Shown in pieces: positions 34,567 to 43,500 of a stretch of DNA of 64,000 nucleotides (positions within the stretch are counted from its first letter, which is position 1; every line of letters starts with the position of its first letter). The notes below the pieces were generated by a model, which made no database searches, was not told the DNA's origin, and saw nothing but the letters and a program-made list of their open reading frames with translations. Position numbers and translations under genes: made by a program. The DNA comes from Arachidicoccus rhizosphaerae. GTDB lineage: Bacteria; Bacteroidota; Bacteroidia; Chitinophagales; Chitinophagaceae. The stretch is from the NCBI RefSeq assembly GCF_900107765.1, contig NZ_FNQY01000001.1:124001-188000 (forward strand), in the 5' to 3' direction.

Positions 34567-35364
34567 ATGTCAAATGCAGAACAAAGAGCCAGTATGCCGG
34601 AAGGCACACAAGCTGTCCTTAACAGAAGGATCCTCGAAATCGATAATAGTAACCTTTTACATATTATTCAAAAGGGGCAACGGGTACTGGACGTAGGATG
34701 CGGTTCGGGAAGTATTACCTCTGGAATTGCAAATCTGGTAGGTCTTGATGGTTATATTGTCGGCATCGATACAAGCCCGCACCTCATTGAATTGGCGAAG
34801 CGGCAATACGAAAACATACCCAACCTTCATTTTCAATTAGCGGACCTTTATTGTTATACAAGCGATCAACTTTTCGATGTCGTTAGTTCTGCACGTGTGT
34901 TACAATGGCTGGCCTATCCACAAAAGGCCATTGCACAATTAGTTAAATTTATTAAGCCAAATGGCATGCTTAGCATATTGGATTACAATCACCAAAAAAT
35001 TGAATGGTCTCCTTCACCTCCTCAAAGCTTGCTGAACTTCTATGACGCTTTTTTAAGATGGCGCGCCGATGCCGGCATGGACAATTGTATTGCAGACCAA
35101 CTTTCAACAATCTTTAAAAACCACGGATTAAATAATATAACCGAGCAAGATCATTCCGAATTCACCCAACGCCAAGATGAGAACTTTGCAGAAAACACCA
35201 GCATTTGGATTAAAGTAGCAGAAACCAGAGGGCTGCAGATGGTGCAAGACGGCTATTTTCAAGAAGAAATGCGCAGACAAGCAATTGTGGATTATACCAG
35301 TTGGATTAAAAACGAAGGGATTTCCATGAAACTGTATTTACGGGCTGTAACTGGCCAGAAATAA
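34567..35364 (+). CDS. Class I SAM-dependent methyltransferase
   Basis: A 265-residue methyltransferase. The Rossmann-like SAM site is VLDVGCGSGSITSGIA (about residues 40-55); the acidic ribose-binding residue lies in GIDTSPHLIELAKRQY, motif II is LADLYCYTSDQLFDVV, and post-motif SARVLQWLAYPQKAI is typical of UbiE/Methyltransf_11-type enzymes. The C-terminal part (about 155-265) is helical and probably binds the acceptor, which is unknown. It lies alone in the AT-rich island, divergent from the broken AlbA_2 gene, and may be cargo of that island. Confidence 0.87.
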   Translation: MSNAEQRASMPEGTQAVLNRRILEIDNSNLLHIIQKGQRVLDVGCGSGSITSGIANLVGLDGYIVGIDTSPHLIELAKRQYENIPNLHFQLADLYCYTSDQLFDVVSSARVLQWLAYPQKAIAQLVKFIKPNGMLSILDYNHQKIEWSPSPPQSLLNFYDAFLRWRADAGMDNCIADQLSTIFKNHGLNNITEQDHSEFTQRQDENFAENTSIWIKVAETRGLQMVQDGYFQEEMRRQAIVDYTSWIKNEGISMKLYLRAVTGQK

Positions 35365-35534
35365 AGGTTTTAATGACCTTATAAGTTCTGTTTGTAATTA
35401 TACTGCCTCTTTGATTATTTGTCAAATGCAGGTTTCATTCTTTTAAAAGTGGTGAAAAGTATTCTACAGAACATTAGAACTGAGCTACCCGAAAGCTGCT
35501 CATATAGGCAAGACCGGTAAAACTTCTTAATCCT

Positions 35535-36104
35535 TTATAAACTTGATTCCTCCCATATAACCTCATTTGGCATATCATAAACATAATCCAAATGTGAGCA
35601 ACGCTCATGCAGTTGCCGCAAAAATTGGTTGATAATGCCTGCTGATTCATTTTTATATTCCCGTTGTAGTTTGGTATTAAAGATTGTCACTGCTTTTTTA
35701 ACCAGTAGATAGACCTGATAATCAAATTTTGTAAAACAAGTGCCAAACCGGCGGGCAGGTTGCGCAAAGGTAAAGGTTAGTACATCCGCAATGAGATCAA
35801 GTTCAAGTTTCTTATCCTTACAGACCTTACTAAACGCTACTACTTTTTTGTTACAGGCAATCAGCATTTCAGCCAGTCGCAATTCTTCAGAACGACCCCG
35901 ATATTGCTTGTTCATTAATATGGCTAGATCTGACTTCGCTGCTTCAACCCTGATACGCCCTCCGTCGTCCTTATTGATAACATTGACCAACAAATAATCG
36001 TGAAACTCTTTATTTATAGATGCAGCCTTCAGCACCAGCTTTTCCAGTTCCATTTTACTTAGTTTCAAGACGGCTCTCTTTACTGAAGTCTCCACTGTTG
36101 CCAT
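35535..36104 (-). CDS. Hypothetical protein, island-associated family
   Basis: A 189-residue, charged, mostly helical soluble protein with no signal or membrane segment. I do not recognise the family. Notable segments are LKLSKMELEKLVLKAASI, FTFAQPARRFGTCFTKFDY and LRQLHERCSHLDYVYDMP. A degraded relative is at 32776-32897, which shows that the QPARRFGTC-TKFD segment belongs to a family with more than one copy in this island. It lies 195 bp downstream of the 36300-36614 gene on the same strand and might be expressed with it. Confidence 0.65.
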   Translation of the reverse strand: MATVETSVKRAVLKLSKMELEKLVLKAASINKEFHDYLLVNVINKDDGGRIRVEAAKSDLAILMNKQYRGRSEELRLAEMLIACNKKVVAFSKVCKDKKLELDLIADVLTFTFAQPARRFGTCFTKFDYQVYLLVKKAVTIFNTKLQREYKNESAGIINQFLRQLHERCSHLDYVYDMPNEVIWEESSL

Positions 36105-36299
36105 ATGCTTGATTGTTTTTTAAAAAAAGTGACACAAGATTTATCCTTAATTAATTGCACTGCAGGTACAGTCAGGCATCGTATTAACGCACCGTTAGCC
36201 ACTTGCCGGCCGCACGACACGGAAAGCCACAGCTAAACACTTATCCGATAGATGATCCCACCCTTATTACATCACCAACGACCCACAATACCGATTTCC

Positions 36300-36614
36300 T
36301 TAGCACTGCTCATAGGAACGTTCTTCCATAGGTATCAGCCGAACCTGCTCTATATTTACAAGAATTCTGCGCAAACATTGCTTAAAATCAGTCAGTCTGA
36401 CCGGTCCATTAAAAAAGATATCCTCAGCTGCCCGCCTCAATTCTGTACATCCCAATAATTCCTTAATCAACGCCTCACTAAGCATCAAAAAGCCGTCATC
36501 ATCTGAGCACTTTTCCGCCAGGAATCCAAACCGTAGGCCTAAATCATCATTAAAAATATCTGCTTCAACAATTACACCCTTATAGGTCTGTTCTGACAAG
36601 TCATCTGTGTCCAT
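36300..36614 (-). CDS. Hypothetical protein
   Basis: A 104-residue acidic protein, no signal peptide or membrane helix. Segments include GLRFGFLAEKCSDDDGFLM, IKELLGCTELRRAAEDIFF and LRRILVNIEQVRLIPMEE. The family is not recognised. Its codon use and AT content match the island genes rather than the flanking chromosome. It may form a unit with 35535-36104. Confidence 0.55.
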   Translation of the reverse strand: MDTDDLSEQTYKGVIVEADIFNDDLGLRFGFLAEKCSDDDGFLMLSEALIKELLGCTELRRAAEDIFFNGPVRLTDFKQCLRRILVNIEQVRLIPMEERSYEQC

Positions 36615-36974
36615 GATTGTACATTTAGGTTAAAATTTTGCCAGATTACTAGTCACTTCAATATTACAAAAAAATAATAAAACAAAGGAGTCATTCTCTC
36701 TCATTTTCCGGAGCAACTTTCTCTTGCACCTTTCAGCACGTTTCAGGTCAATTCTTGCTCTTAAGCAACTTCTTTGCCGTCCTCTTTAAATTCGCTATCA
36801 TTTTTTGGGTGAAAAAGTTATGATATAACCGCCCCGTTGTCATTTGACTTTGTGGATTCAGAAGTGCTTTATACACTTTTACTAATTTGGCTAACAATAG
36901 ATATATTAGAACTTTATCCAAAGTTTTACCCTTGGACCTATATCACGAATATTTTAAAGCACCTTTACAGCCTT

Positions 36975-37117
36975 TTAGTCGCCAAAATAAGTTGCAGCCC
37001 CTATCCTAAATTCTAAGCGACCATTTTTCGCCTTATCGGGCCATCCAAGTTCATTATAAATGCCTTTTCGGGACACCCTTTTATCCGGATATTTGACATC
37101 TTTGCACAGCAAAAAAA
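36975..37117 (-). pseudogene. Possible gene remnant in the 716-bp gap before the AraC gene
   Basis: A minus-strand frame ending at TAA (36975-36977) reads YPDKRVSRKGIYNELGWPD then KNGRLEFRIGAATYFGD, which has a strong protein-like composition, but a stop lies upstream and there is no start codon. The source family was not recognised. The rest of 36615-37330 has no credible gene on either strand. Confidence 0.35.
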
Positions 37118-37330
37118 AGATTAGAGGACATTAAACCAGACACCGGGTAATCAGTAATAATACTTCTGCAATGCCCGTCTAATCCTTTAATAGAGGTGCC
37201 GCAACCAAGACATCTGCTTACTATTTATCTAACCCAATCATCCTTTAAAAGGCATGAGACCATACAACAACATGAATCCTTCTCATAACGTCTTATGCCT
37301 TTTTTATTTGTTTAAAGATGTCTTATCGGG

Positions 37331-38422
37331 CTATCCGTTCAGGGCTGAAGGGGAGAAACCGTGACATTTTTTAAACGCCTGAGCAAACTTGCCCGGGCTT
37401 TCGTATCCGAGTTTAAAAGAAATATCCTTGATCAGCATTTGGTCTTCTAAAACCATGTTTTTAGCCACCTCCATTTGCCTGTCCTGAAAATATTGATAAA
37501 GCGGTTTGCCAAACAATTGGCGGAACTCTGTCTTTAATTTGGTTTCAGATACACCGAACTTTTTGGCTAAAAAGCTCACTCCGGCAAATTTCTCAAACAA
37601 ATGCTCCCTTAAATACCGCTCAACCTTGCTCATAGAGAATTTATCGTCGTAATCAACCGCTACGCTTCTTTCCACAACCCGCTGTTGCTTGCAAAGGTCA
37701 AAAAACTCAAAAATAAAAGCAAGCGTGGTGTATTTCAGGTTGAGCCTATCCACTTGGCTGACATCGCTTCCTAGGTTCATCACCTTTTCAAAACGATCGA
37801 AATTTTCCAGGGCCTCATCCGTAGGGCCTAAAGGCCAGATAATATAACTGGTACTCGACTGGATAAACTTATCCAGTCCTCCGTCTGAAAATTTTTTATT
37901 CACTCTTAAATTCTTTTGTAACCATGCTTCACTAATATAAAGGGTTATATACTTATTCTCTGCTCCTTTAAAATTCAGGTCACAATGCCTTTCTCCGGGT
38001 TTATAAAAGGTCCAGCTGTATTGTGGGAAACAGACAAATTTGTGGCATATATCGTTATTAATACTGGTCACATTGTTTATGTTATTCAGACTCAGCATAT
38101 AATACCCTTCTAATTGCTCCGCCGCCGGATCCTTTTTATAGATAAGGTCATAGGCAACATTAGCCTTATACCGAATCTTAGAATACATAAGCCAGCATCC
38201 TTCTTCGAGCTCCTGATAATAAAAGCCGCCCTGACAAAAGGGGTTACTGGAATAAATCTGCTGCTTTTCCTTAAAATGCCTGACAAAAGGAAATCCGTCG
38301 AAACTATCTATCAGTGATTTAGCAGACTGGCCGTTATAAGGCAGGTGATAAAATCCTTTGCTATAGGTAAAATAGCATTGTTTGAACTGATTCAGCCAGG
38401 TTTTTAATTTTTTGGGGTACAT
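37331..38422 (-). CDS. AraC-family transcriptional regulator
   Basis: A 363-residue regulator. The long N-terminal part (about 1-255) is a sensor region without a recognised domain; the C-terminal AraC domain (about 265-362) has VSFLAKKFGVSETKLKTEFR and IKDISFKLGYESPGKFAQAF, ending GFSPSALNG. It lies at the border between the AT-rich island and the carbohydrate region, divergent from the LacI gene across about 257 bp. The target may be the neighbouring carbohydrate genes, but nothing in the sequence proves it. Confidence 0.9.
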   Translation of the reverse strand: MYPKKLKTWLNQFKQCYFTYSKGFYHLPYNGQSAKSLIDSFDGFPFVRHFKEKQQIYSSNPFCQGGFYYQELEEGCWLMYSKIRYKANVAYDLIYKKDPAAEQLEGYYMLSLNNINNVTSINNDICHKFVCFPQYSWTFYKPGERHCDLNFKGAENKYITLYISEAWLQKNLRVNKKFSDGGLDKFIQSSTSYIIWPLGPTDEALENFDRFEKVMNLGSDVSQVDRLNLKYTTLAFIFEFFDLCKQQRVVERSVAVDYDDKFSMSKVERYLREHLFEKFAGVSFLAKKFGVSETKLKTEFRQLFGKPLYQYFQDRQMEVAKNMVLEDQMLIKDISFKLGYESPGKFAQAFKKCHGFSPSALNG

Positions 38423-38679
38423 AAGCAGTTTTTGTTTAGTAGCAAGAAATATCCACGCACCTTTGCTTGTCTACGCAATACAGATAGTCAAATATACCGA
38501 TTAGCCTATTAATACCCCCGGCTCCGTCGATTTTAAGCGGGCAAAAGCCTTGACCAGGCTTAAAATGCTTTGATTATCAGCTAATTTATATATTGTATAA
38601 TGTACAAGATACCTTGAGTATGGTTTTTTCGGGTATATTTAGGCCCATAACAAATCAAAAGAGGGATTGATCTTTTTTC

Positions 38680-39711
38680 ATGAGTAAAATGACCATACAG
38701 GTCCTGGCAGATCATCTGGGACTATCTATTTCTACGATTTCTAAGGCATTAAAAGACAGCCATGAAATCAGTGCGGCAACCAAACAAAAAGTCCTGGAGG
38801 CCGCTACTGAATTAGGCTATACGCCAAATCCTTATGCAAGCAGCCTCAGAAAACAAAAGAGTAAGACCATTGCGGTCATATTACCAGAAATCTCTGACAG
38901 TTTTTTTGCGCTGGCTGTAGGGGGCATTGAGTCAGTAGCCACTGAAAGGCAGTACCATACTTTGATTTACCTTACTCATGAAAGCTTCCTGGCTGAAAAA
39001 GATGTCCTGAAGCACTGTGCCGGGGGCCGGGTAGACGGTGTTTTAATTTCTGTTTCAAAAGAGACCACCGAAACCACCCACTTTGACACTTTAAAAAGAG
39101 CGAATATTCCTTTTGTTTTTTTTGACAGGGACCTGGAAGGCTATGAAGCCAACAAAGTATTAACCGATGATTACAGGTCTGGCCTCATCGCCACCCGGCA
39201 CCTGATTGACCAAGGTTGTAAATATCCGGTTTTCATCTCCCCATCAGACAGTTTATCTGTCTGCAACAGGAGATATGATGGATTTAAATCTGCACTTAAT
39301 AATGCCGGGCTCCCTCAGGGAACAGAAAATTTTATACTGGTGGACTGTCAAAACAGGGGCGCCTCCTTAACCGAGCAATTAAAAACCGTACTCCAGCAAA
39401 ATCCTGCTATTGACGGAGTTCTGGCTTCCGTAGAAGACATCGCTATTCATAGCTACCTGGCCTGTAAAGAACTTAATATTTTAATTCCGGACCGCCTGCA
39501 GATTATTGCCTTTACGACTATTAAAACTGCGGATATATTTAGCCCGACACTGACAACGATTACCCAACCCGCCTTTGAAACCGGCAAACAGGCCGCCAGC
39601 ATTCTGTTTGATTTAATTGATAAAAAACAACCTAAAGTCAGCGGGGCGCCTTTAATTTTGCCGTCCATTCTAACCGAGCGCGCATCCACCAAAAGCATCA
39701 CCCGGGCTTGA
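38680..39711 (+). CDS. LacI-family transcriptional regulator
   Basis: A 343-residue LacI/PurR-type protein. The N-terminal HTH (about 3-50: TIQVLADHLGLSISTISKAL, hinge region TPNPYASSLRKQ) is followed by a periplasmic-binding-protein-like effector domain (about 60-335). It ends against the GH28 gene, which runs toward it. A palindrome of LacI type (49781-49794) upstream of the susC gene of the same locus is a likely target. The stop codon lies in the loop of a terminator hairpin. A sugar effector is expected. Confidence 0.94.
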   Translation: MSKMTIQVLADHLGLSISTISKALKDSHEISAATKQKVLEAATELGYTPNPYASSLRKQKSKTIAVILPEISDSFFALAVGGIESVATERQYHTLIYLTHESFLAEKDVLKHCAGGRVDGVLISVSKETTETTHFDTLKRANIPFVFFDRDLEGYEANKVLTDDYRSGLIATRHLIDQGCKYPVFISPSDSLSVCNRRYDGFKSALNNAGLPQGTENFILVDCQNRGASLTEQLKTVLQQNPAIDGVLASVEDIAIHSYLACKELNILIPDRLQIIAFTTIKTADIFSPTLTTITQPAFETGKQAASILFDLIDKKQPKVSGAPLILPSILTERASTKSITRA

Positions 39712-39719
39712 TGCCCGGG
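39701..39719. terminator. Terminator hairpin overlapping the lacI-type stop codon
   Basis: CCCGGGC (39701-39707) and GCCCGGG (39713-39719) form a 7-bp GC stem; the TGA stop of the LacI gene (39709-39711) lies in the loop. ATATTTATTTCC follows. The GH28 stop codon, from the opposite strand, is only five bases away. Confidence 0.65.
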
Positions 39720-39723
39720 ATAT

Positions 39724-41220
39724 TTATTTCCAGACCAACTGCCGCACATCTTTTTGGTAGAGACTATCCCCGTAATAAACGGCTTTATGTTCGCCCCAGT
39801 TAACAGAGCAGTTGCGGACCGTAATCCTGGCGGCAGTATCAAAATAAAAGCCCGCCGTCTTGCCCTTTACAAAACCTTCTACCTCGGCCGGCCGCCTGTC
39901 GTAAACCCCTCCCGGAAAATTCGTCGTTTTATTAATAAATACATCCACGTTATCAAACACGATGTTATCCATCTTATCCTGAGACTGTGCGCCGACAAAT
40001 ACCCCGTTCTCGCTAAAACACTTGATATTGGTAAAAAAGATATTGCTGACCCGGCCCACACGTCCCTCGGTGGCCCCCATGGGGAACCTGAGACTGGCAT
40101 CCTTGTTACTCGTCTTTGCTCTGCGGTAGGCCGTTACATAAATAGGCTCGGCCTTACCCCACCATACATCACTAAAAAAATGACCTTCAATGATCATATT
40201 GGAAAAGATCACATTATCCACTATCCCTTCATCTCTGTTCTGGATACCGACCCCTCTGTTGCTATTGCTAATAATACAATTATCAAACACCACCTTTCTA
40301 ATCGTATCCATATTCTCAGACCCGATTTTTATAGCACAGCTTCTGGAAGTAAGTGTACAACCGGTAACCGTTATATTTTCGCAACTTCCATATGCCCCGT
40401 ATTCTCTTCTGTTTTTAAGGCAAATACAATCGTCTCCACTCTCAATATGGCAATCACTGATTCTTACGTCTTTACTATGATCCAGGTCTATCCCGTCACT
40501 ATTACGCACTTTAACGCTGTTTTTTAAGGTAATTCCACTGATGACAACATCCTGGCATCCCACCAGATGAATGGTCCAGTAAGCTGAATTCCCTATCTGC
40601 ACATCCCGGACACGGATATTCTTTCCGTCAATAATGGTCAGCACATGCGGCCTGGGATCTACTTCAGTAAACGGTTTGAGTTCATAGCTGTCCTCCAGCT
40701 CCTTACCCATAAAGGAAATCCCGTTGCCATTTATAGTGCCGGTACCGGTAATAGAGAAGTCTTGAATATGCTCCCCGTAAATCCACAGGGTGCCTTCTCC
40801 TGTGTTTTGCGCAGTAAACGCACTTAAGGTATAAACGCCGGGATCCGGACTTGCAAGCAGTTCAGTGCCTGCCGCCAGATGTAGTTCTACACCCGATTTA
40901 ACTTCAACAGGTCCTGACAGAAAAACTGCGGGGTTGTTTGCCGGTTCTGCGCATAGCAATACCTGGCCGCCTCCGGCAGCGTTGCAGGCATCTATCGCTT
41001 TTTGTATAGCGACGCTGTTATCTGTTTTCCCATCCGCTACGGCCCCATAGGCCCGGATGTCAAATACCGCAACAGGTGCTGATTTTATAGAAGGGCCTTG
41101 TGCCGATCCCCAAATACAAAAAGACATAAAAAAGACGAAAAAGACACTTCCCGGCAGGCTAAACCAGGTTCTTTTGCACTTAATCCTGCTTCTTTTTTTG
41201 ATAAGGCTTACTACATTCAT
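39724..41220 (-). CDS. Glycoside hydrolase family 28 (polygalacturonase-like)
   Basis: A 498-residue exported protein with a hydrophobic signal at about 22-40 (ending GSAQ). The pectate-lyase-3-like start AVFDIRAYGAVADGKTDN leads into a right-handed beta-helix. GH28 acidic residues are visible: N240-S-D242 and D263-D264 (SGDDCICLKN). The usual HG pair is replaced by SRSCAIKIGSE, so the substrate may differ from plain homogalacturonan. It is the last gene of a minus-strand run, 37 bp behind the GH89 gene. Likely periplasmic; it would release galacturonic acid or a related sugar. Confidence 0.88.
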   Translation of the reverse strand: MNVVSLIKKRSRIKCKRTWFSLPGSVFFVFFMSFCIWGSAQGPSIKSAPVAVFDIRAYGAVADGKTDNSVAIQKAIDACNAAGGGQVLLCAEPANNPAVFLSGPVEVKSGVELHLAAGTELLASPDPGVYTLSAFTAQNTGEGTLWIYGEHIQDFSITGTGTINGNGISFMGKELEDSYELKPFTEVDPRPHVLTIIDGKNIRVRDVQIGNSAYWTIHLVGCQDVVISGITLKNSVKVRNSDGIDLDHSKDVRISDCHIESGDDCICLKNRREYGAYGSCENITVTGCTLTSRSCAIKIGSENMDTIRKVVFDNCIISNSNRGVGIQNRDEGIVDNVIFSNMIIEGHFFSDVWWGKAEPIYVTAYRRAKTSNKDASLRFPMGATEGRVGRVSNIFFTNIKCFSENGVFVGAQSQDKMDNIVFDNVDVFINKTTNFPGGVYDRRPAEVEGFVKGKTAGFYFDTAARITVRNCSVNWGEHKAVYYGDSLYQKDVRQLVWK

Positions 41221-41257
41221 GCTTATGCTGACTTTTTAGATTAGGTTGTTCCAGTGA

Positions 41258-43498
41258 TTAAAAGGCGCCCGTGACGCTGGTGATATATTTTGTATAGAGC
41301 TTCCTGGACAGGGCAACAGGATCTCCCTTGGGTTTAGTGGGATAATCCTTCCGCTGATTGACCCAGTGCCACTCCCAGTCCTTTATCTTCTTTTCAAAGG
41401 CGGCCTGGTCCATTGATTTTCCCTGCCTGAGCGCCAGTTCTGCCTGGTCAAAAAACTGTTGCCATCTGGGTTTATAAAAATCATCTAACAGCCCACTCCA
41501 CTGCCGGCAGGAATACTCATGCAGTTTACATTCTTTATCTCCCCAAAGCGTAATCAGGTCTTTGGCATTGAACTCATAAAGTGCTTTTTCCCGCGTGGTC
41601 GTTCCCCATTTTCTGGCGTCCGCGATCCAGGGCCCGAGTAAAAAATCCTGCCTTGTGGCAAGCAGCGCATCCAGATCTTCAATCAGCTCAATAAAGGATG
41701 TGGCCTCCTTATGAAATACATTCAGGTTCTTTGCCTTATAGGCAGCTGCTGCTTTTTGTTGAATCACCAGTGCGTAATTAGCCAGCACCTGTCTGCCAAG
41801 ATCTACCAGATCATACTGAAACCCGTCACTGTTGTGACAGGCCGGCGCAGCAAGCATTAATTCACTCCAGGCACCTACCAGGTCATTCCCGTCATAGTTT
41901 AAAGAGGTATTTGTCCAACGGGTGCTGGAATCAAACGTAGGTCTTGCCTGTAATATCGATTCATTGCCGTCCCTTTTGTACCTGCTGGCAGGCACGGTAT
42001 ACACCGTCTTTTGCAAAATCTCCCAGGCCTTCCGGGCATGTATATTATCCACTTCGTAACGGTTTGTCAGATAGGCGGGCAGCCAGCTATTTAAATCAAT
42101 AGGTGTGTTCCTCCAGGTGTTTTCCATCATGAGTTCATAGATCACCGGATTCTGCTCGATGGCCTCCATGGTCAGCCCAATGCCGGATAAACGTCCTTTC
42201 AAGGGACTGGCAAGGGCCATTGCCGGGCCGGTAGCCACGGTCTCCATTCTTCCGAATAAATTATTATTACCCCCAAAATTATTCAGCATATTCCAGATCC
42301 AGGGTTTACCATAAAAAGCTTCTGTTCTTTTCCATACGGGTTCAATTTCTGTGGCCAGATCAAGAACAATCATTTTGTCATCCGGCACCGCGTCCAGCAG
42401 GGCTTTAATCTGGGGCGCCTTCCAGAACTTACGGTCACTGAAAAAGAGCCAGCCTTGCATCACCCACACGGCTGCGCTGTCAACCGCCTGCATTCCCTGG
42501 TAAATCTTTTTGCTGAGATCTGCCAGATAATCCGGTGCATCGCTGGGCGGCTCATTTTCATTAAAAGTATCCGCCGAATATAAATGATCCGTTCCCAGTA
42601 GTGCTGTCTGTTTTTTAAGGAATAATTGCGCCACTTTCTCAAACAACGGATCATGTGCATCCAGAATATAGGTGTCTGCAAACCCGTTTCCCCAGGAAGT
42701 GGTTTTAAGTTTCGCCTCGGGGAATTTTTCTTTAAAGGCCTTAGGCACGTGCCCGGTAAAAGCCGGCAGGACGGGCGTCATCCCCAGCGACCTTTCTCTT
42801 TCCAGGATTTTCTTTTGTAACTCAAAATGACTTTTCATCCAGCTAAGGGGCAAAGGCCCGCCCCACCCGTCCAGATTTCCCATCCAAAACCAGCTGAAAT
42901 AAGCAGGCCCGCTAAAAAAGCCCTGTAATTCCCCGTCTGTAAAACCCATTTCTTTATAGACCAGGTACCAGGTGTACGCCTCACCGGTAATCGCAAGGGG
43001 CATATTGATGCCATGTAAAGCCATCCAGTCAATTTCCTTTTCCCAGCGGGTCCAGTCCCACCAACTCATGCTATAATTAAAAGTGCAGTAGTTTAGATAA
43101 TATCTGTAAGTATAAGGTGTTTGTTTTCGGATGATATGATCAGGAACGGGCAGCTTTTCCGGTAAATGCATCTGTACACCGTTCCAGGTAATCTGGGCAT
43201 GGCAATAATGGTTCAGATAATAATATAAACCGGAGGCTACAGCCGTGCCGCTACCGGCTTTAATTAAAATCCTGCCCTCTTTACCCGCGATGGTAAAGCC
43301 TTCCGGCTGCTCCCCAGCCGGCTCCGCTTCAATGATAAACTGCGACGCGTGTCTGGGTACGACTCTATGCAGCAGAGCCTCTGCCGCCTTTTGATTCAGC
43401 TGGCAGTAAGCCGTCAACGGCCCTGCTGTCAGTAGAATACCCGACAGTATTATAAAAACAAATAATCCTTTGCGCCTTATCTTACCGGATACATCCAT
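41258..43498 (-). CDS. Alpha-N-acetylglucosaminidase (GH89, NAGLU family)
   Basis: A 746-residue exported enzyme with a signal helix at about 10-32. It is collinear with human NAGLU: an N-terminal domain, a TIM barrel with WWDWTRWEKEIDWMALHGINMPLA, the first catalytic glutamate E314 in ADTFNENEPPSD (human DTFNE), NMLNNFGGNNNLFGRMET, and the second glutamate E445 in GIGLTMEAIEQNPV; then an all-helical C-terminal domain. It hydrolyses terminal alpha-linked GlcNAc. It starts two bases after the stop of the HGSNAT-like gene, so the pair is surely cotranscribed. Confidence 0.95.
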   Translation of the reverse strand: MDVSGKIRRKGLFVFIILSGILLTAGPLTAYCQLNQKAAEALLHRVVPRHASQFIIEAEPAGEQPEGFTIAGKEGRILIKAGSGTAVASGLYYYLNHYCHAQITWNGVQMHLPEKLPVPDHIIRKQTPYTYRYYLNYCTFNYSMSWWDWTRWEKEIDWMALHGINMPLAITGEAYTWYLVYKEMGFTDGELQGFFSGPAYFSWFWMGNLDGWGGPLPLSWMKSHFELQKKILERERSLGMTPVLPAFTGHVPKAFKEKFPEAKLKTTSWGNGFADTYILDAHDPLFEKVAQLFLKKQTALLGTDHLYSADTFNENEPPSDAPDYLADLSKKIYQGMQAVDSAAVWVMQGWLFFSDRKFWKAPQIKALLDAVPDDKMIVLDLATEIEPVWKRTEAFYGKPWIWNMLNNFGGNNNLFGRMETVATGPAMALASPLKGRLSGIGLTMEAIEQNPVIYELMMENTWRNTPIDLNSWLPAYLTNRYEVDNIHARKAWEILQKTVYTVPASRYKRDGNESILQARPTFDSSTRWTNTSLNYDGNDLVGAWSELMLAAPACHNSDGFQYDLVDLGRQVLANYALVIQQKAAAAYKAKNLNVFHKEATSFIELIEDLDALLATRQDFLLGPWIADARKWGTTTREKALYEFNAKDLITLWGDKECKLHEYSCRQWSGLLDDFYKPRWQQFFDQAELALRQGKSMDQAAFEKKIKDWEWHWVNQRKDYPTKPKGDPVALSRKLYTKYITSVTGAF

Positions 43499-43500
43499 AA

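Noticed and set aside
39754-40527. A 257-codon plus-strand open frame
   Set aside because: It lies wholly antisense to the well-supported GH28 gene and has no family-like motif; it is a shadow of the GC-skewed codons.
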